Shown piece after piece: positions 11,440 through 22,942 of a stretch of 64,000 nucleotides of DNA. This DNA comes from Artocarpus heterophyllus (taxonomy: Eukaryota; Streptophyta; Magnoliopsida; Rosales; Moraceae). The notes under the pieces are model-generated. The model was not told the DNA's origin. It searched no databases and saw only the letters and a list, made by a program, of their open reading frames with translations. A program made the translations under genes and the position numbers. The DNA lies in contig CM046353.1 of the NCBI GenBank assembly GCA_025403435.1, positions 15,982,836 through 16,046,835 on the forward strand. Reading direction: 5' to 3'. Positions within the stretch are counted from its first letter, which is position 1, and the number at the start of each line of letters is the position of its first letter.

Positions 11440-12239
11440 TAAGACTACCATTTTGTTGCTGATATTGTTTTTCTTAACCAAGATGTGGTATGTTTGTTAT
11501 TGTTTGAGTTTTTGCTGATATCTTTAACATGCTAAGGACCCAAATGAACTTCATATGTCTTTCATTCATAGATTTCACGGTTCATATGAAGAGGATTCTT
11601 AAGAAAAAGACTCAAACTGGCATAATTCAGGCTTTTGGTGTGCTTTGAGTGAACTTTTTAACATCTTAAGTTCTAAACTATTCTTTACTTTGTTTCTTTA
11701 TGTTTGGTCGTATGATAGATAAAAATTTACTTTTTAAATTATGATGACAGGTATAAAGAAGAAATAAAAGAAAAATTCGTAGAACAGGAAGTTGATGGAG
11801 CAAAAGATTAGGGACTCTCTTGATGACTTTGACAAATTTAAGCTCATATTAGCAAAGATTAAGGTAAGTGTTGATCAATTAATTTGTTGTGGTTATGTTC
11901 ATAACATGTTCGTCTAACTTACAAAATAAGATTGCTATTTCACTTATTGCATATTGTATAATTTTAACTGTGCCAGTTTAAGATTGGACAAACATATTTG
12001 CTAAGTTAATCCTAATAATTTCAAACAACAATGATCTTGGCAAAAAATAATAAATCAATTGCCAATGTCTTATATTTGTGAATAATTCTATTTATTTGTA
12101 TATATCTAACTGACCATTTCACCATATATATAATATTTATGTTGGATATTAAAATGGGTAAATATGTTTTGCCAAATTTGTGTCTATGCAAAAAGTTGGA
12201 CTCATCAAGCAAGAGCTAGCAACACTCAAGACCCAATAG
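11440..12239 (+). pseudogene. RPL14: Captured ribosomal protein eL14 (RPL14) exon fragments inside the Helitron
   Basis: eL14 is a protein of the large (60S) cytosolic ribosomal subunit. Three exon pieces are recognisable in order. About 11536-11612 reads TQMNFICLSFIDFTVHMKRILKKK, in family terms the TQMNFKRLSLTDI...K(R)PKKK segment. 11757-11863 includes NRKLMEQKIRDSLDDFDKF and LILAKIK, the conserved ..RKL..QK..A.L.DFDRFK..LAKIK segment, ending in AAG|GTAAGT, a good splice donor. 12192-12239 reads KVGLIKQELATLKTQ then TAG, the C-terminal (R)AGVVRQELAKLKKE segment, and its acceptor appears mutated (GCAA for GCAG). A weaker match near 11440-11500 (VADIVFLNQ) may be the preceding exon. The 5' exons were not found, several stops exist between pieces, and introns are retained. 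This indicates capture of genomic DNA rather than mRNA. It lies between the helicase stop and the Helitron 3' end, same strand. Confidence 0.8.
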
Positions 12240-12937
12240 TTTTTTTTTTTTTTCCCTTCTTCGAGTGATGTTTTTGTGAGCTCTGAACTTTTGGTTTTAT
12301 TAGTATTAATTGTCCAATTAGAATAGATTTAGCCATTGTCTTATCTATACTGAAGACTATCACATGACTTGGCAAGCACCTTTTCTTTCGTGCATCCATG
12401 CAAACATATGTGCACATGCTCTATCTCTCACACATACAGACAAAAGCACAAGAATATTTTGAATATAGAATTTATACACATATTTACACCGTTCAAGGCA
12501 TTTTTTACAGAGTTTGCTAACATCTTCGTGGCTTAAAATAGTAAATGGGGACCTTTTGGTAGTAGATTGCAAACACCAACTTTTTATTTAGTGTTATTTG
12601 ATTGATGGCTATTCCTTGTTATTCTTTTTGACTATGCTCCTAAACATCCAATCAGTTAGCTCATGCTAAATTGCCACTGCTTATGCAGGGAATACTATAC
12701 TTGTGCCTTGTGCTTGAGATCCTAGTTGAGTTCATGCCTTTCTTAGATGGATGATACCTTTGGAAATGATCTACTTTCTTTTAATTAGTTTGTGGCAACT
12801 CCAATGCACTGACCTTGTACCTTGTTTAGCTTTCTGCTTAAGTCACCAATATTGTATAGCTTTCATGCAAAACTTTGTGCAAGATCAAACACTCTGATCA
12901 ACATGTCCTCGGTAATCTCACAAATGTGATTTAAAAC
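12240..12937. other. Helitron 3' internal region, no gene recognised
   Basis: It begins with a T-rich tract just after the eL14 stop and could include captured 3' untranslated sequence of that gene. Open frames on the minus strand here show no family signature. Confidence 0.4.
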
Positions 12938-12942
12938 AATAG

Positions 12943-12972
12943 CACGTGCAAATGCACGGGCAAATCTGTTAG
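12943..12972 (+). other. Helitron 3' terminus: hairpin plus TTAG end
   Basis: CAC-GTGCA-AA-TGCAC-GGG forms a stem-loop, followed by CAAATCTGTTAG and a T. Helitrons end in CTRR shortly after such a hairpin and insert before T. Here the C of CTAG has become T. Confidence 0.65.
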
Positions 12973-12979
12973 TCTTATA

Positions 12980-13152
12980 CGGTGTTTGACAGGACGGTTA
13001 GAATTATTGGTTAGAATTGTTTTTATTGTAACATGTAAGAGTTTTATACTGTAGTAATTTTTTTATTGTTACTGTCGCATGTAAAAGCTTTATATTGTTT
13101 GTAACTAAAAAAATTGGTACAAATCGTGGTTTAAACCAACCTACGAAACAAG
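12980..13152 (+). mobile_element. MITE, family M1, copy 2
   Basis: It starts GGTGTTTGACAGGACGG and ends with the complement of CTTGTTTCGTAGGTTGG, an imperfect terminal inverted repeat. The whole length aligns to the reverse complement of 3543-3702. It lies 8 bases beyond the Helitron 3' end. No coding capacity. Confidence 0.7.
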
Positions 13153-13279
13153 CTATTAGTAAAAAAGAGAGACCGAGACACAGGAAGAAATCTGTAGAAC
13201 TTAGGACGCCGGACTACCCAGAGACCGTATGTGTGAACATGTAAGTGGACTTTCACACAGCTAGTTCGCATGTTTCAAG

Positions 13280-13317
<38 letters not shown>

Positions 13318-13334
13318 GTATGTGTATATATATA
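13280..13334. repeat. (TA)n/(TG)n compound microsatellite
   Basis: A TA run of about 14 units, then TGTATGTATGTGTATG and a second short TA run. Confidence 0.9.
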
Positions 13335-13734
13335 ACTGTTGTGTTGAGTCCTATTTCTATATCTAATTTCAATATTAATTAATTAATTGGTACGAAGTTG
13401 AATGTCAAGTGACCAATTGGAATAAAAGATTGCCCCTCCGGTTTGTGACAGGTGTTCCAGCGGACTATGCACAAATTATGAGAAATATTATATTAATAAA
13501 CCAATGTGAAGCCGTGCAGCGCAGAACCTTTGATTGGACTTTGCAAAGCCTTTCTTCCCAAACAAATTCTGATAGAAAAACATTAACTAGAAAAACAAAA
13601 CAAAAAAAAGATTTAAACAAGCAAAAAGAACTCGCGAAAGGTTGGCATTGAAGCGGGTGAGAAAGGGAAAGGAACTCCAGTACACAGTAGTTAATGATTG
13701 GGTGAAGCTTTTAAACGGATTTAGAAACAATGTT
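13335..13734. other. Unassigned sequence
   Basis: It contains an open frame of 80 codons at 13409-13651 (plus strand) with a lysine-rich end. No homologous family was recognised, and codon use does not stand out. It is left unassigned. Confidence 0.4.
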
Positions 13735-14825
13735 GGAACTACATTTGGTGATTTTAATTAAAATTATAATAGTATTTTTTTATAAAATTATATTTTGTGA
13801 TTTTAATTAAAATTATAATAGTTTTTTTTAATAAAATTTCAGCTTATTTATACTAATAGCTCTTAAATTTTAATATTTTTTTCACTTCACTCATTAAACT
13901 TAAAAATTTATTATTTTATCTCGTGAATTTTTAAAACTCTTTACTTTATTATCTAAATTTTAATTAAAATAATAATAATATTTTTCTCATAAAATTTATA
14001 GTTATTAACACTAATGGCCTTCTAAACTTTAGGATATTTCTTGTTTTACCTCATGAACTTTGAACTTTAAAAACTCTTTGCTTTGTCTAATGAATTTTAA
14101 AATTACTATTTTGCCTTTGAACTTGCAAAGTTTCTCATTTTGTCTTTAAATTTTTGAGTTCTATTCAAACAGACAGAATTAAGCCTATATGATTTACACA
14201 TGGGTTACTTGTGAGGCTAAAAGTGAGATTTTATCACTCCTAAGTGTTGTTTTATAGTTATAATCTCATTTGACGCCTTTATTGTTTTATCTGCACTCTC
14301 ATTTAGATAGGATTTTCTTACATATTTCTCATTTTTAATACGTAACTCATTTCATAAGTTGATGTTGTTCGTCAATATTTGAATTTGAATACTAAGGAAG
14401 ATAAGCTATGCATTAAAGATAAGGAGATTTTGACAAACAATATCGTGAAGAATTATGCATATAAACTCTTCTTAAATGAGAGCTAGTAAGAAAAATGTTA
14501 AATAAAAGTGTAAACGTAAAACAAAATCTGTCTCATATTTGCCTATACAAGTGACCTATGTGTGAATCACGTGAGCTTAATTCTATCTATTTGAATAAAA
14601 AATTAAAAAGTAGAAGACAAAATGAGGAGTTTTGAAAAAAAAGCAAAATAGTGATTTTTAAAATTTAAGAGACAAAGTGAAGAGTTTTGAAAGTTCAAGA
14701 GATAAAATAATGATTTTTAAAGTTCAATTGACAAAATGAGAGATTCTTAAAGTTTAAAGGCTATCAGTGTTTATAACTTTAAAATTTAAATCAAAGTTGG
14801 TAGAACTACAAAATATGATTCCAAT
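13735..14825. mobile_element. Fold-back element with long inverted arms
   Basis: The left arm (about 13790-14270) and right arm (about 14480-14815) are imperfect reverse complements over several hundred bases. For instance, CAAACAGACAGAATTAAGC at 14166 matches the complement of GCTTAATTCTATCTATTTG at 14574. The left arm's ACACTAATGGCCTTCTAAAC matches the complement of the right arm's TTTAAAGGCTATCAGTGTT. The middle (about 14270-14480) is unpaired. The left end also has a short tandem duplication of TTTTAATTAAAATTATAATAG (13757 and 13800). Long arms without coding sequence fit a non-autonomous MULE or fold-back element. No clear target-site duplication was found. Confidence 0.7.
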
Positions 14826-15209
14826 TGGTTTTTTAAATAGGCTAGCTGTCTAAGATTTGGATGGTTTGTAAAAATAAAACTAAATTCTAAACTAGAGTAA
14901 ATTGCCATATTAGTCCCTAACCTTTCACAAAAGTGTTATTTTGGTCCTCAATATTTTTTTAATGAATCGACCATAACCTTTCATTTTAGTTGTTGAGGGA
15001 CTATTTTAACTTACGGTCACTAACTTTTGTATCACATGAGCTGTATAGTAAGAGCATTTTAGTAAAATACTAAATATTTTTTAAGAAATTAAAATTAAAA
15101 CATATTTCGTTAAAAAATTGAAATTAATTCACTAAAAAAATTAAAATTAAACATATATTGTGTAATAAATTAATCAGTCCCATGAACTGTACAGACGCTC
15201 GCCCTAGAT

Positions 15210-15735
15210 CGCTTCTCTTTTCCTTGGAATCTTTAATGGCGGCGGCGACACCATGAGGCTGGAGTCGAGGGAAATCAAACGGTGAAGGTACAATCTGCTG
15301 TAGTGGGGGTAGATTAGGGCGGAGATGAAGGCATGGGAGAGGAAGGCTGAGAAGTACAGAGAGATCAAGTGAGACTTTGATCTACAAAGGGACAGTCTTC
15401 ACCGCCGTTTAATTTGTGGCGGGGCAAGTCGAGACCATGATCTCGAATGGGTTGATCAAGATGAGGAATAAGATGGATCTTGATTTCGAGACATCGAGCA
15501 AGCTGCCACTGACGCTGCTGGACGCCATGATGTGGGCAATCTGCATGGGGTGAGCAGATGCTAAACGGGATCGAGTTCGTGTTGGCCAAGGGGCTCTTGC
15601 AATTAGTGTTCAAGTTTTCGGTGGTGTTGTTCAGGTGCTTGAACAATGTGCTTGGAGGTGGGGTCGGCGGCGGCGGCGCAGGAGGGGGCGGTGGGAAGAG
15701 TTGGGTGATTTTGGGGTGGGGGGGGGGGGGGGGGA
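15210..15735 (+). pseudogene. Captured GC-rich coding fragment of unknown gene
   Basis: The plus strand has coding-like sequence. From the ATG at 15437 it reads MISNGLIKMRNKMDLDFE..SKLPLTLLDAMMWAICMG to a stop at 15551. It then continues in another frame from about 15555 as QMLNGIEFVLAKGLLQLVFK and FSVVLFRCLNNVLGGGVGGG. One frameshift thus separates two clearly protein-like stretches. Upstream, 15375-15436 reads like a continuation (KGTVFTAV..AGQVET) with one stop. The glycine-rich end runs into a G homopolymer. I do not recognise the parent protein. Composition and the enclosing inverted repeats indicate transfer from a host gene. Confidence 0.55.
15718..15734 (+). repeat. Uninterrupted G17 homopolymer
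   Basis: Seventeen consecutive G residues, preceded by GGGG and T. Very long G runs are rare in AT-rich plant DNA. This could form a quadruplex, and its length is likely to vary or be misassembled. Confidence 0.85.
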
Positions 15736-16113
15736 GAAAGCTGCTGGGTTTTGGGATTTTTTTTTCTTTCTTGTTGTTTTTTTTCTTTTGCTAATTTTGA
15801 ATTTTTTTGGGTAAAAATTAAACCAATGGTTGTCATTTGTTTTTTTTTGTTTATGGTTATGATTTCTTAATTTCTTAATGTGTCAATTATTTGAAAGGAA
15901 GTTTAGTAATTTTAAAAATAATATCCAACAATTTTTAATAGTCAAGCCATTTCTTAGCAATTACAATAAAAGATTGGGATTGGTTTAATAAAAAAGATTA
16001 AGGACTAAAATAACACTTTCATGAAAAGTTATGGACTAATTCCTTATAAGTTTTGTGGAAACCAACTTCCCACGGATCCATTCTTGATCTTAAGAGCAAT
16101 TTACCTTAAATTT

Positions 16114-18799
16114 TGTGAAAGAAAAGTATGATTTATGAGATCTAACAAACTAATTTTTTCTTGCCTATAATTAGGACTTGCAAGATTTTCAATTCAAGTT
16201 TTTTCACCAACCTCACATGAACGCTTCTCTCTCTCTCCAAGGCACGCCAGGGTGGCAATCTTAATACCCAATAAGCCTGCACATGCTAATCAAGATTGAT
16301 TTAGACATGATTAAGGTTAACTTAGAATATACAATAATTTGCTTATGTAATTGTGAACTAATTACTAAGTCTAAAACAGTGGGCTGTCTCAACCAATACC
16401 GGCCTGGCTTTGGAGCCATATACCACTCTAATTAAGAGCCATTAGTTTAACTAGTTCTAAATTACAAATCTGTCACAAATATCAAAATAGTACTTAGGTT
16501 TAATTAAACAAGTAGATATAGCTTAACTAAGTTGATGTGTGACAATAAACTATTTCGAGGTTATTAACTTCTAGATGAGCACTTAATATGTTTCACATCC
16601 AATAGAGTTCTAACGACAAACCAATTAAGCGACGCAATCAATTAACGTCACATTCGACTATATAAATAGTAATTTAGCAAAGCAAACTAAATAATTTCCG
16701 AAGACAGAAAATCGGCGATCACGTGAACTAATTATAGTAAAGTCATCCATAATCCACGCTGCTTGAGGATTAACTAGATTGTGATTAGATTTGGTTGTCG
16801 CCTGCTATAAATTATTAATTTTTTTAAAAAATGAAAATAAAAATCTTAAAACCTTAAAAGGATGAAAAATAAGCTTTTAAAGAATTAAAGTTTGATCTTT
16901 ATATCTAACCATAACAATAATGACTGTTACAGGTTTTTGAGTTTGATTCTTTTGGAGTTGGTCTTCTAGCTCTTGTTTGCGCATTTTCTTTGTATAACTA
17001 ATCTTAATTTAATAGTTTATTCACTTAATATCACATTGTTAATAACACATGATCTTCACCATGTACAAATAACATATATATGCATTCCTCTTTACGTGTT
17101 TTTAATTAGAACATAATAATTAGTTAAACCCTAAACTACGCATCAAAGTACGGAAGCTGTGCAGGGAATTCTTTGATTCAATCTTTCTTTTGGTTATGGA
17201 TTTTTGACTCAATACTTCTTTTTCTTTTCATTTTCGTGCCCACCATTTCTTTGTATCAATATTATTTGTTTCTGCATGATAAAGATATGGAATACTAGCA
17301 CTAAAATGTAGCCTTCTTTTTTTTTTTTTCTTTTTAAAGGAAGACATGATGACATGTAACTGGTTAGAGCCTTTAATGAAGAGCCAAAAGGGCTTTGTTA
17401 GGATCCTAGATTAATGGAATAAAAGATAGGAATTTATTTATGGAGATCATGGCATGGAAATCTTAAAAAGGATACTAGGTTGTTGGCCACATGTGGGGCA
17501 CGTCATATCTAACCCATGATACTTTTTAGGCATAATTATAAAAAGAAAGAGGTATAGGATTTCATTGGTCAGCTGGTCTTCAATTTTTTTGTGAGAAAAA
17601 TAGCAATACAAAAAACTTTTCGTACATTAAGTTTTTAAAATATTAGTATTCTAAAGATTTGAACCACAAACATTTTAGGTAAATTTATTCCATTATTTTG
17701 AGTGGCATAGTTGATTAAGAATACATATCAATCACGTAATAATAACAAAAATTTAAAATAGTCACACGGCTTCACTAACTTGAAAAGTTGAATAATTTTT
17801 TCACCTCTTTTGAATATTTATGTAACTTTCCAGTTATCTTATACATGTAATTAGCTCTTTTGGTTTTAATCAATTTCATTACATGTACCTTGAAATATGG
17901 TGTTTAGTGTATAGAACTGACTATTTAAGCACATCAATTGTACAAAACTAACTCAATTGAATGAAGCTCAATTAAGTTGAAAAAAGGGTCTTTGTCGAAT
18001 TTTTATCTGACCAATTGTACAAATTAACCCTCGATTTTACCCTTTACAATCATCATCATCATCACTGTAACTTTTATTATAATTTCCATTATTATTTTAA
18101 ATAAGGGATTATTTCAAACGGAGTTATTGTCAAGTAGAACTTGAGAGAAAGAGTTTACTTTCATTTAGGAGTGACATCTTTTCATTTCTGCACCGTCCAA
18201 AAAAAAAAAAAAAAAAAAACCTTTCTCTTTCCTCCCCCCTATCACGTCCCACTAAAATACAAACATATGAATTCGATTACAATCAATGGTTAAACTGAAA
18301 GTTATGTGCTGTCAAACCTTTGCAGTCTCTTCTGTCCTTACTCTTTCGAATCTTCTCCTTTTTTTTATTTTGCTTTATTTATTCAACAAAAACTTCAAAA
18401 AAAAAAAAATCAAATTAATGCTAAATGTTAATTGAACATTGTTTAAAGCAGTTGACACATGAAAAGATTCTTTTAGTACAATCTTTTAAATGATCATAGG
18501 CACATGATTCTTTAAATTAAGACCGAGTTCATCAAACGAGTTTGTAACTTTAATTTAATAAATCACTCGCCGCTCTCTACGTACATAGAAATAATTCTTT
18601 TTTAGTATTCTATAATTTTGGGATTTTGCAGCCGGGCATAGAAGGTACAAGAAAAAAAATAAAATTGAAAAGCCCATCAACAAATAATATTTCTAAAATA
18701 TCCTGTACTCACTTAAATATAATTTCAACACCAATAATATGGGCTACATATGACCATGTTTCCTTCTCTAATTTAAAACCTTATGAATTTTTAGTTATT
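16114..18799. other. Intergenic, no gene recognised
   Basis: AT-rich DNA without protein-like frames. Small features: a palindromic CACATGTG and an ACGTC core at 17490-17507 (GGCCACATGTGGGGCACGTC), which resembles plant bHLH/bZIP sites but has no adjacent gene; a poly-T run at 17320-17330; poly-A at 18200-18219; and a CAT/ATC trinucleotide run at 18049-18066. Confidence 0.5.
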
Positions 18800-21700
18800 T
18801 GAAGAAGAACTGACTACTTATAAATAGTGGGGGAGGCCGGCGAGACCATATCCACCAATCAGGCCATTATTTCATGACATTGATATATTATTTGCTCTAA
18901 ACAACAATTGTATTCTCTTGTTATTTTTTAGTTCTCTCCACTTTGCATGAGAATGCCCATATAAAAAAAAAAAAAAAACTTTGCATGAAAATGAAAGGAC
19001 AATACAGCATATATATATATATATATTTAATTAATCTGACGAAAGGAGCGAGTTTAACTACTAAAATTAACTTTTTTTTCAAGCGAAAATTTGGGATATT
19101 CTTTTTTTGTTAATATGTTTGTGGCATCTCGTTTAGGTATGATCTTTAAGAAATTTAGAGGATTGCAAGTCTCTTGTATAGCATTTGCAAACAAGTAAAT
19201 AATTAAATATAAAGCTATATGCTCTAACAGAAAACCCCTAACTACGAAAATTAAGGACCTCTTGCTTGTATAGATTATAATTTTGAGGAATTTTGGCATA
19301 AATTAATTAAGAAATTAAGATGGTAATTAGCACATAATTATATATATGCAGCTATTTGCACGAGTAGTAGAAGGAATCTAATTATTGCTATTTTTCTTTT
19401 CCTGATGAAGAAATCTAAGTATTATTTAATGACATGATTAGCACATTCTGGTGAATCTAATTGTTATATATGTTATTTTTTCCCCCTTAAAAACCTGCAT
19501 GCCTATAAGTTTATAAAGGGACATGTGAATGAAGGACAAGTTAATTTACAAAATTGGGCTTGATTTGGCACACTGGGGTGAAAATATTTTATAACGCGCT
19601 ACTATTACAAACAATTGCAATGTACAGGATGAAGAAATTGTGAATTGTATAACTTTGATGGTCATTTTTCAGCCATCACTAATCATTGGTCGTGACATAG
19701 CTTTTCATGTTAATTTGTTGTTTCTATGTTCGTACGTCAGCTATGATATATATATATGTGTGTGTGTGTGTGCAATTTCATATGAAATGAGTTTACTAAG
19801 TCCCTCTTTATTACCAAAAAAAAAGTCCATCAAATCAAAAGTTAAAAACAAAATCCAAAATAGAATATACAAAAATATTATTCCATTTTAGCTTACGTAA
19901 TCAACCAGATGGATATTATACACCGTATTTTGAATATTATGATGCCCTAGTACTTTTATATCCCCAATTCAATCTTTTCACGAGTAGTCTTTTCCCCACT
20001 CACCATGGTGTAAAATTTCCAATTTTTTTTTTAATTGTTTGAAAGATCAAGGGCAATTTTATATCGGAATAAATTTAACGTTAGATGTTAAGAAATTAAG
20101 AAAGTACGTTGATTATTGCAAAATTGCGTATATTATAATGTATCTGCAGATCATTACTGATTAAGTGATTTCTTAATTGGTTTTTTGCTTGTTTCTGAAT
20201 TTATGTTTCTATTATTGTTCTTGTGAGTGTGGATTACTCTTTTTCGTCTTTTTAATTTTAGTTTTTTTTAATTATATAATAATTTTTGAGTAGAGGACAA
20301 TTGATAAAGATAGACCTTCAGTGGATGCTTACTTTATTGGGATGTCCTAAAAAAGAATAGATATTATTTTTTAAAAAAGTTTCATAAATGTTATCTTTAA
20401 AACTTATTTTTTATAAATGTTATACATGTTTAAGCATGACACGACTTAAACAAGTATTACGACATAACTTTTTAAGTATGATATAAATAAACACCATTTT
20501 TAAAGTGTGGTATATTGTGTCATTTTCTCTTGTTTTTTCTCCCATTTCATAAGGGGAAAAAAAAGAAAGAAATTGTGCACTTAAAAATAAAAGAACTTGA
20601 AATGGAGGGGGAGAAAAATATTCAATTACTAACTCATACGGATTATGTAAAATAATGCTAATTAGAGTAGTAATCCTAATCATGACTAATGGCTTGTTAA
20701 AGTTTTATGACATATATATCTGATGGTACTCACGATTAACATCCCAAAAACGATTCCTTGATAATTAATCAAAGAGAAAATGGCAAAAAATGTTCAATGC
20801 TAATCACAATGATCAATGCTAATCACAATGATCAATGCATGACAAAAACTTTATTAGTGGTGCTGGCGGGGTTATGATAATGATGGATAGGCTTAGTATT
20901 ATCCCTAATTGCGAAATCTTCTCATCCTTATCGGTCCCTGATTTGGTCGTGTTAATATATTTCTTTCTTAAGAAGTGTAATTATACAACATTTCCATATG
21001 TACATGATAGATTTCTAAAATTCCATAATGATAAGACATCAAAAATGTACCTTTCTTAATTATTTCTACTTTGTCAAAGTGTTAATAAATTTTTGTCATA
21101 TTTTGATATTCTTGGATTCTATATTGAAATAATTTGGTTCTCATACGGCATGAAGCTCCACTTATGAAATATCTCTAAATGGTTCTTTATATGTTGATAT
21201 GATCAAGTGGACATGTTTACTTGTACAATTCTCCAATGCATATTTTTTAAGATTCTGTGGAGTATCTCTACTCAGAAACCTGGATTTGTAAAGAACATAG
21301 ATCACGAGTAATTGGATGCCTAAGTAAAAATAAATGAATAAATAAGTAAATAAATAAACATCATTTATATACATAAAAGGAGGAGAAAAAACACAAGTCC
21401 TTCAAATCAATTAGATTAAACTTGTATTACATTGATGCTCGTGTGTTGACCTGCACACTGCCTCCTAGTAGATGGTGCCATGTGGTTCATAAATTATATA
21501 TATTGATTATATTTCTATCCTTACAACCATGATCTTCATCTTGTATTCTACTCGTAAAATCTTTTTCTCTGATGAATAAAATCAAAGGTATTTGACTTAA
21601 CATTGTGAAGTTATGAATTATTCATTTCAAAAGTAAAAATTATTCAAAAACTAAATAAGTCTTAATAAATACTATTTTATTGTTTTTAGATTGAAAATAT

Positions 21701-22068
21701 TAGCAACATTTTATTGGATAATAAGCACGAAAAGTCCTACAAAATTAATTTCTTTCCAAAAAGAAAATTTTTAGACATTTTTGGACATTTTGTAGATATT
21801 TTTGAAAACATAGTGGACATCAATGGTGTATTGATATCAAAGATATTTTACGTACATCTCGAAAAAGAAATCCTTCCCTCTATATCCATATAATGACTTT
21901 AAAATATGAATATTGTTGATATGGTAGACATTTTCATCCATGCTTGTAACGTGTATTCAAGGATCAGTTGTAGTACTATTTTGATTGTTTCCTCTCGTTT
22001 ATTTATTAATTTTTACTCTACTTGAGTGCTTGTCCACTTTTCATATATGTTCTATAATAGCTCAGGCC
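18800..22068. other. Intergenic, no gene recognised
   Basis: A TATA-like CTTATAAATAGTGG at 18819-18832 has no recognisable gene downstream. (AT)n lies at 19009-19027 and (TG)n at 19757-19773. A direct repeat of ATCAATGCTAATCACAATG lies at about 20791-20832. Several open frames of 70-90 codons (19054-19299, 19640-19891, 20420-20683, 20835-21059) show no family signature and are judged chance. Confidence 0.5.
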
Positions 22069-22170
22069 GAAAATTAGGATATAAAGGTAAATGGCTTTTT
22101 TAAAAGTACTTTTATAATAAATGACCATAACTTTTTTAAATTATACAAATGGTTGTTTATCAGTATAATA

Positions 22171-22415
22171 AGGGTGGCAAATTGGGTCAACAGGTCGGGT
22201 TAGTGTCGGGTTGGGGGTCAATTTTTACAAAAATTAGGTCAACACTAAGCCGACCGGTGACACAAATGGGTTGAAAATTATCAACCCTAACATGACCTGT
22301 TTTGGTATAGGTTGACATGAACATGACCTGTACCAACCCGTTCTTTATGTGCAATGTCAAAAAAAAATGATCATGACCAGTATTTGACGCGCAACCTGCC
22401 TATGACCCACCTATA

Positions 22416-22448
<33 letters not shown>

Positions 22449-22942
22449 CATAAAAAAAAACATAAAATTAGATAAGTTTTATGCTACAACAACAAGAAAG
22501 TCAAGTCCTAAAATTTAAAAAACATCCAACAAGTTCAAAAGATGTAACGAGCTATCATAACAATTGTTGATATTGTTACTAAATGTAGATTCTAATGGAA
22601 CTGTTGATACTGGAATGCTTAAAATGTCACTAGCTATCATAGCAAGGATAGGATAATGGAACCGATTTGTCTTCCAAAGTGAGAGGTAGGGTTTTGATAT
22701 TTAGGGTTATACTATTGTCTATATCTGATATGATATATAATAACAGAATAAAAAAATATGAATAAATATAAACGGGTCAGTTTAGGGTTAGACGGGTTAA
22801 CCTAAACCTGACCTGTTTTTGGATAGGTTAGTTTCGGGTTGATATTAAATTGACCCGAGGTTAATTTTTTTGACACTAACCTGCAAAAATTCGTGTCGGG
22901 TTCGTGTCATGTCATCATGTCATAACCCATATTACCGGCCCT
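22171..22942. mobile_element. hAT-like non-autonomous element nested in the fold-back element
   Basis: The ends are AGGGTGGCAAATTGGGTCAA and the complement of TTGACATG..AACCC..ACCGGCCCT, an imperfect terminal inverted repeat opening AGGG.GG.AA. The interior is dense in GGGTT, GACCTG and CGGGTTCGTGTC words in both orientations, typical of a widespread plant class of 'GGGTGGCAA' elements. Flanks AGTATAATA and AAGTAATAA are similar and may be a decayed 8-bp target-site duplication. It contains (AT)n at 22418-22447. Non-coding. Confidence 0.6.
22418..22447. repeat. (AT)n microsatellite
   Basis: About 14 AT units inside the hAT-like element. Confidence 0.9.

Larger units (their letters stand above)
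6384..12972 (+). mobile_element. Degenerate autonomous-type Helitron
   Basis: A rolling-circle transposon inferred from three linked signals. (1) Rep/Helitron N-terminal and PIF1-like helicase remnants lie in the right order on the plus strand (7316-11307). (2) A 3' hairpin (GTGCA-AA-TGCAC at 12945-12956, extended by partly paired flanks) is followed about 12 bases later by a TTAG|T end at 12972, a one-base variant of the Helitron CTAG|T terminus. (3) There is no terminal inverted repeat. The left coordinate is only the first recognisable coding trace, where KKWRENYAKRK-type sequence lies at 6480-6530. The true 5' TC end was not found. Between helicase and 3' end lie exon fragments of a ribosomal protein eL14 gene. 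A MITE interrupts the Rep part. Confidence 0.75.
14893..16113. mobile_element. Pack-MULE-like element carrying a captured gene fragment
   Basis: The ends are inverted. Left GTAAATTGCCATATTAGTCC with CACAAAAGTGTTATTTTGGTCC matches the complement of the right end (GGACTAAAATAACACTTTCATG near 16001-16022, and GCAATTTAC near 16094-16102). Terminal sequences of the 'AGTAAATTGC..TTAGTCCCT' type are common in plant MULE/MITE families. The AT-rich inverted ends enclose a GC-rich block (15210-15735) completely unlike its surroundings. That is the structure of a Mutator-like element that has picked up host gene DNA. A target-site duplication could not be established with confidence. Confidence 0.6.

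Noticed and set aside
13409..13651. 80-codon frame as a small gene
   Set aside because: No family recognised; the lysine-rich tail comes from A-rich sequence.
15365..15836. Minus-strand frames with proline tract opposite the captured fragment
   Set aside because: They are the complement of the glycine-rich plus-strand block and the G17 run; the plus-strand reading is more protein-like.
17487..17508. Promoter with E-box/G-box-like sites
   Set aside because: Sites are short and no transcribed unit is recognisable nearby; noted only within the intergenic entry.
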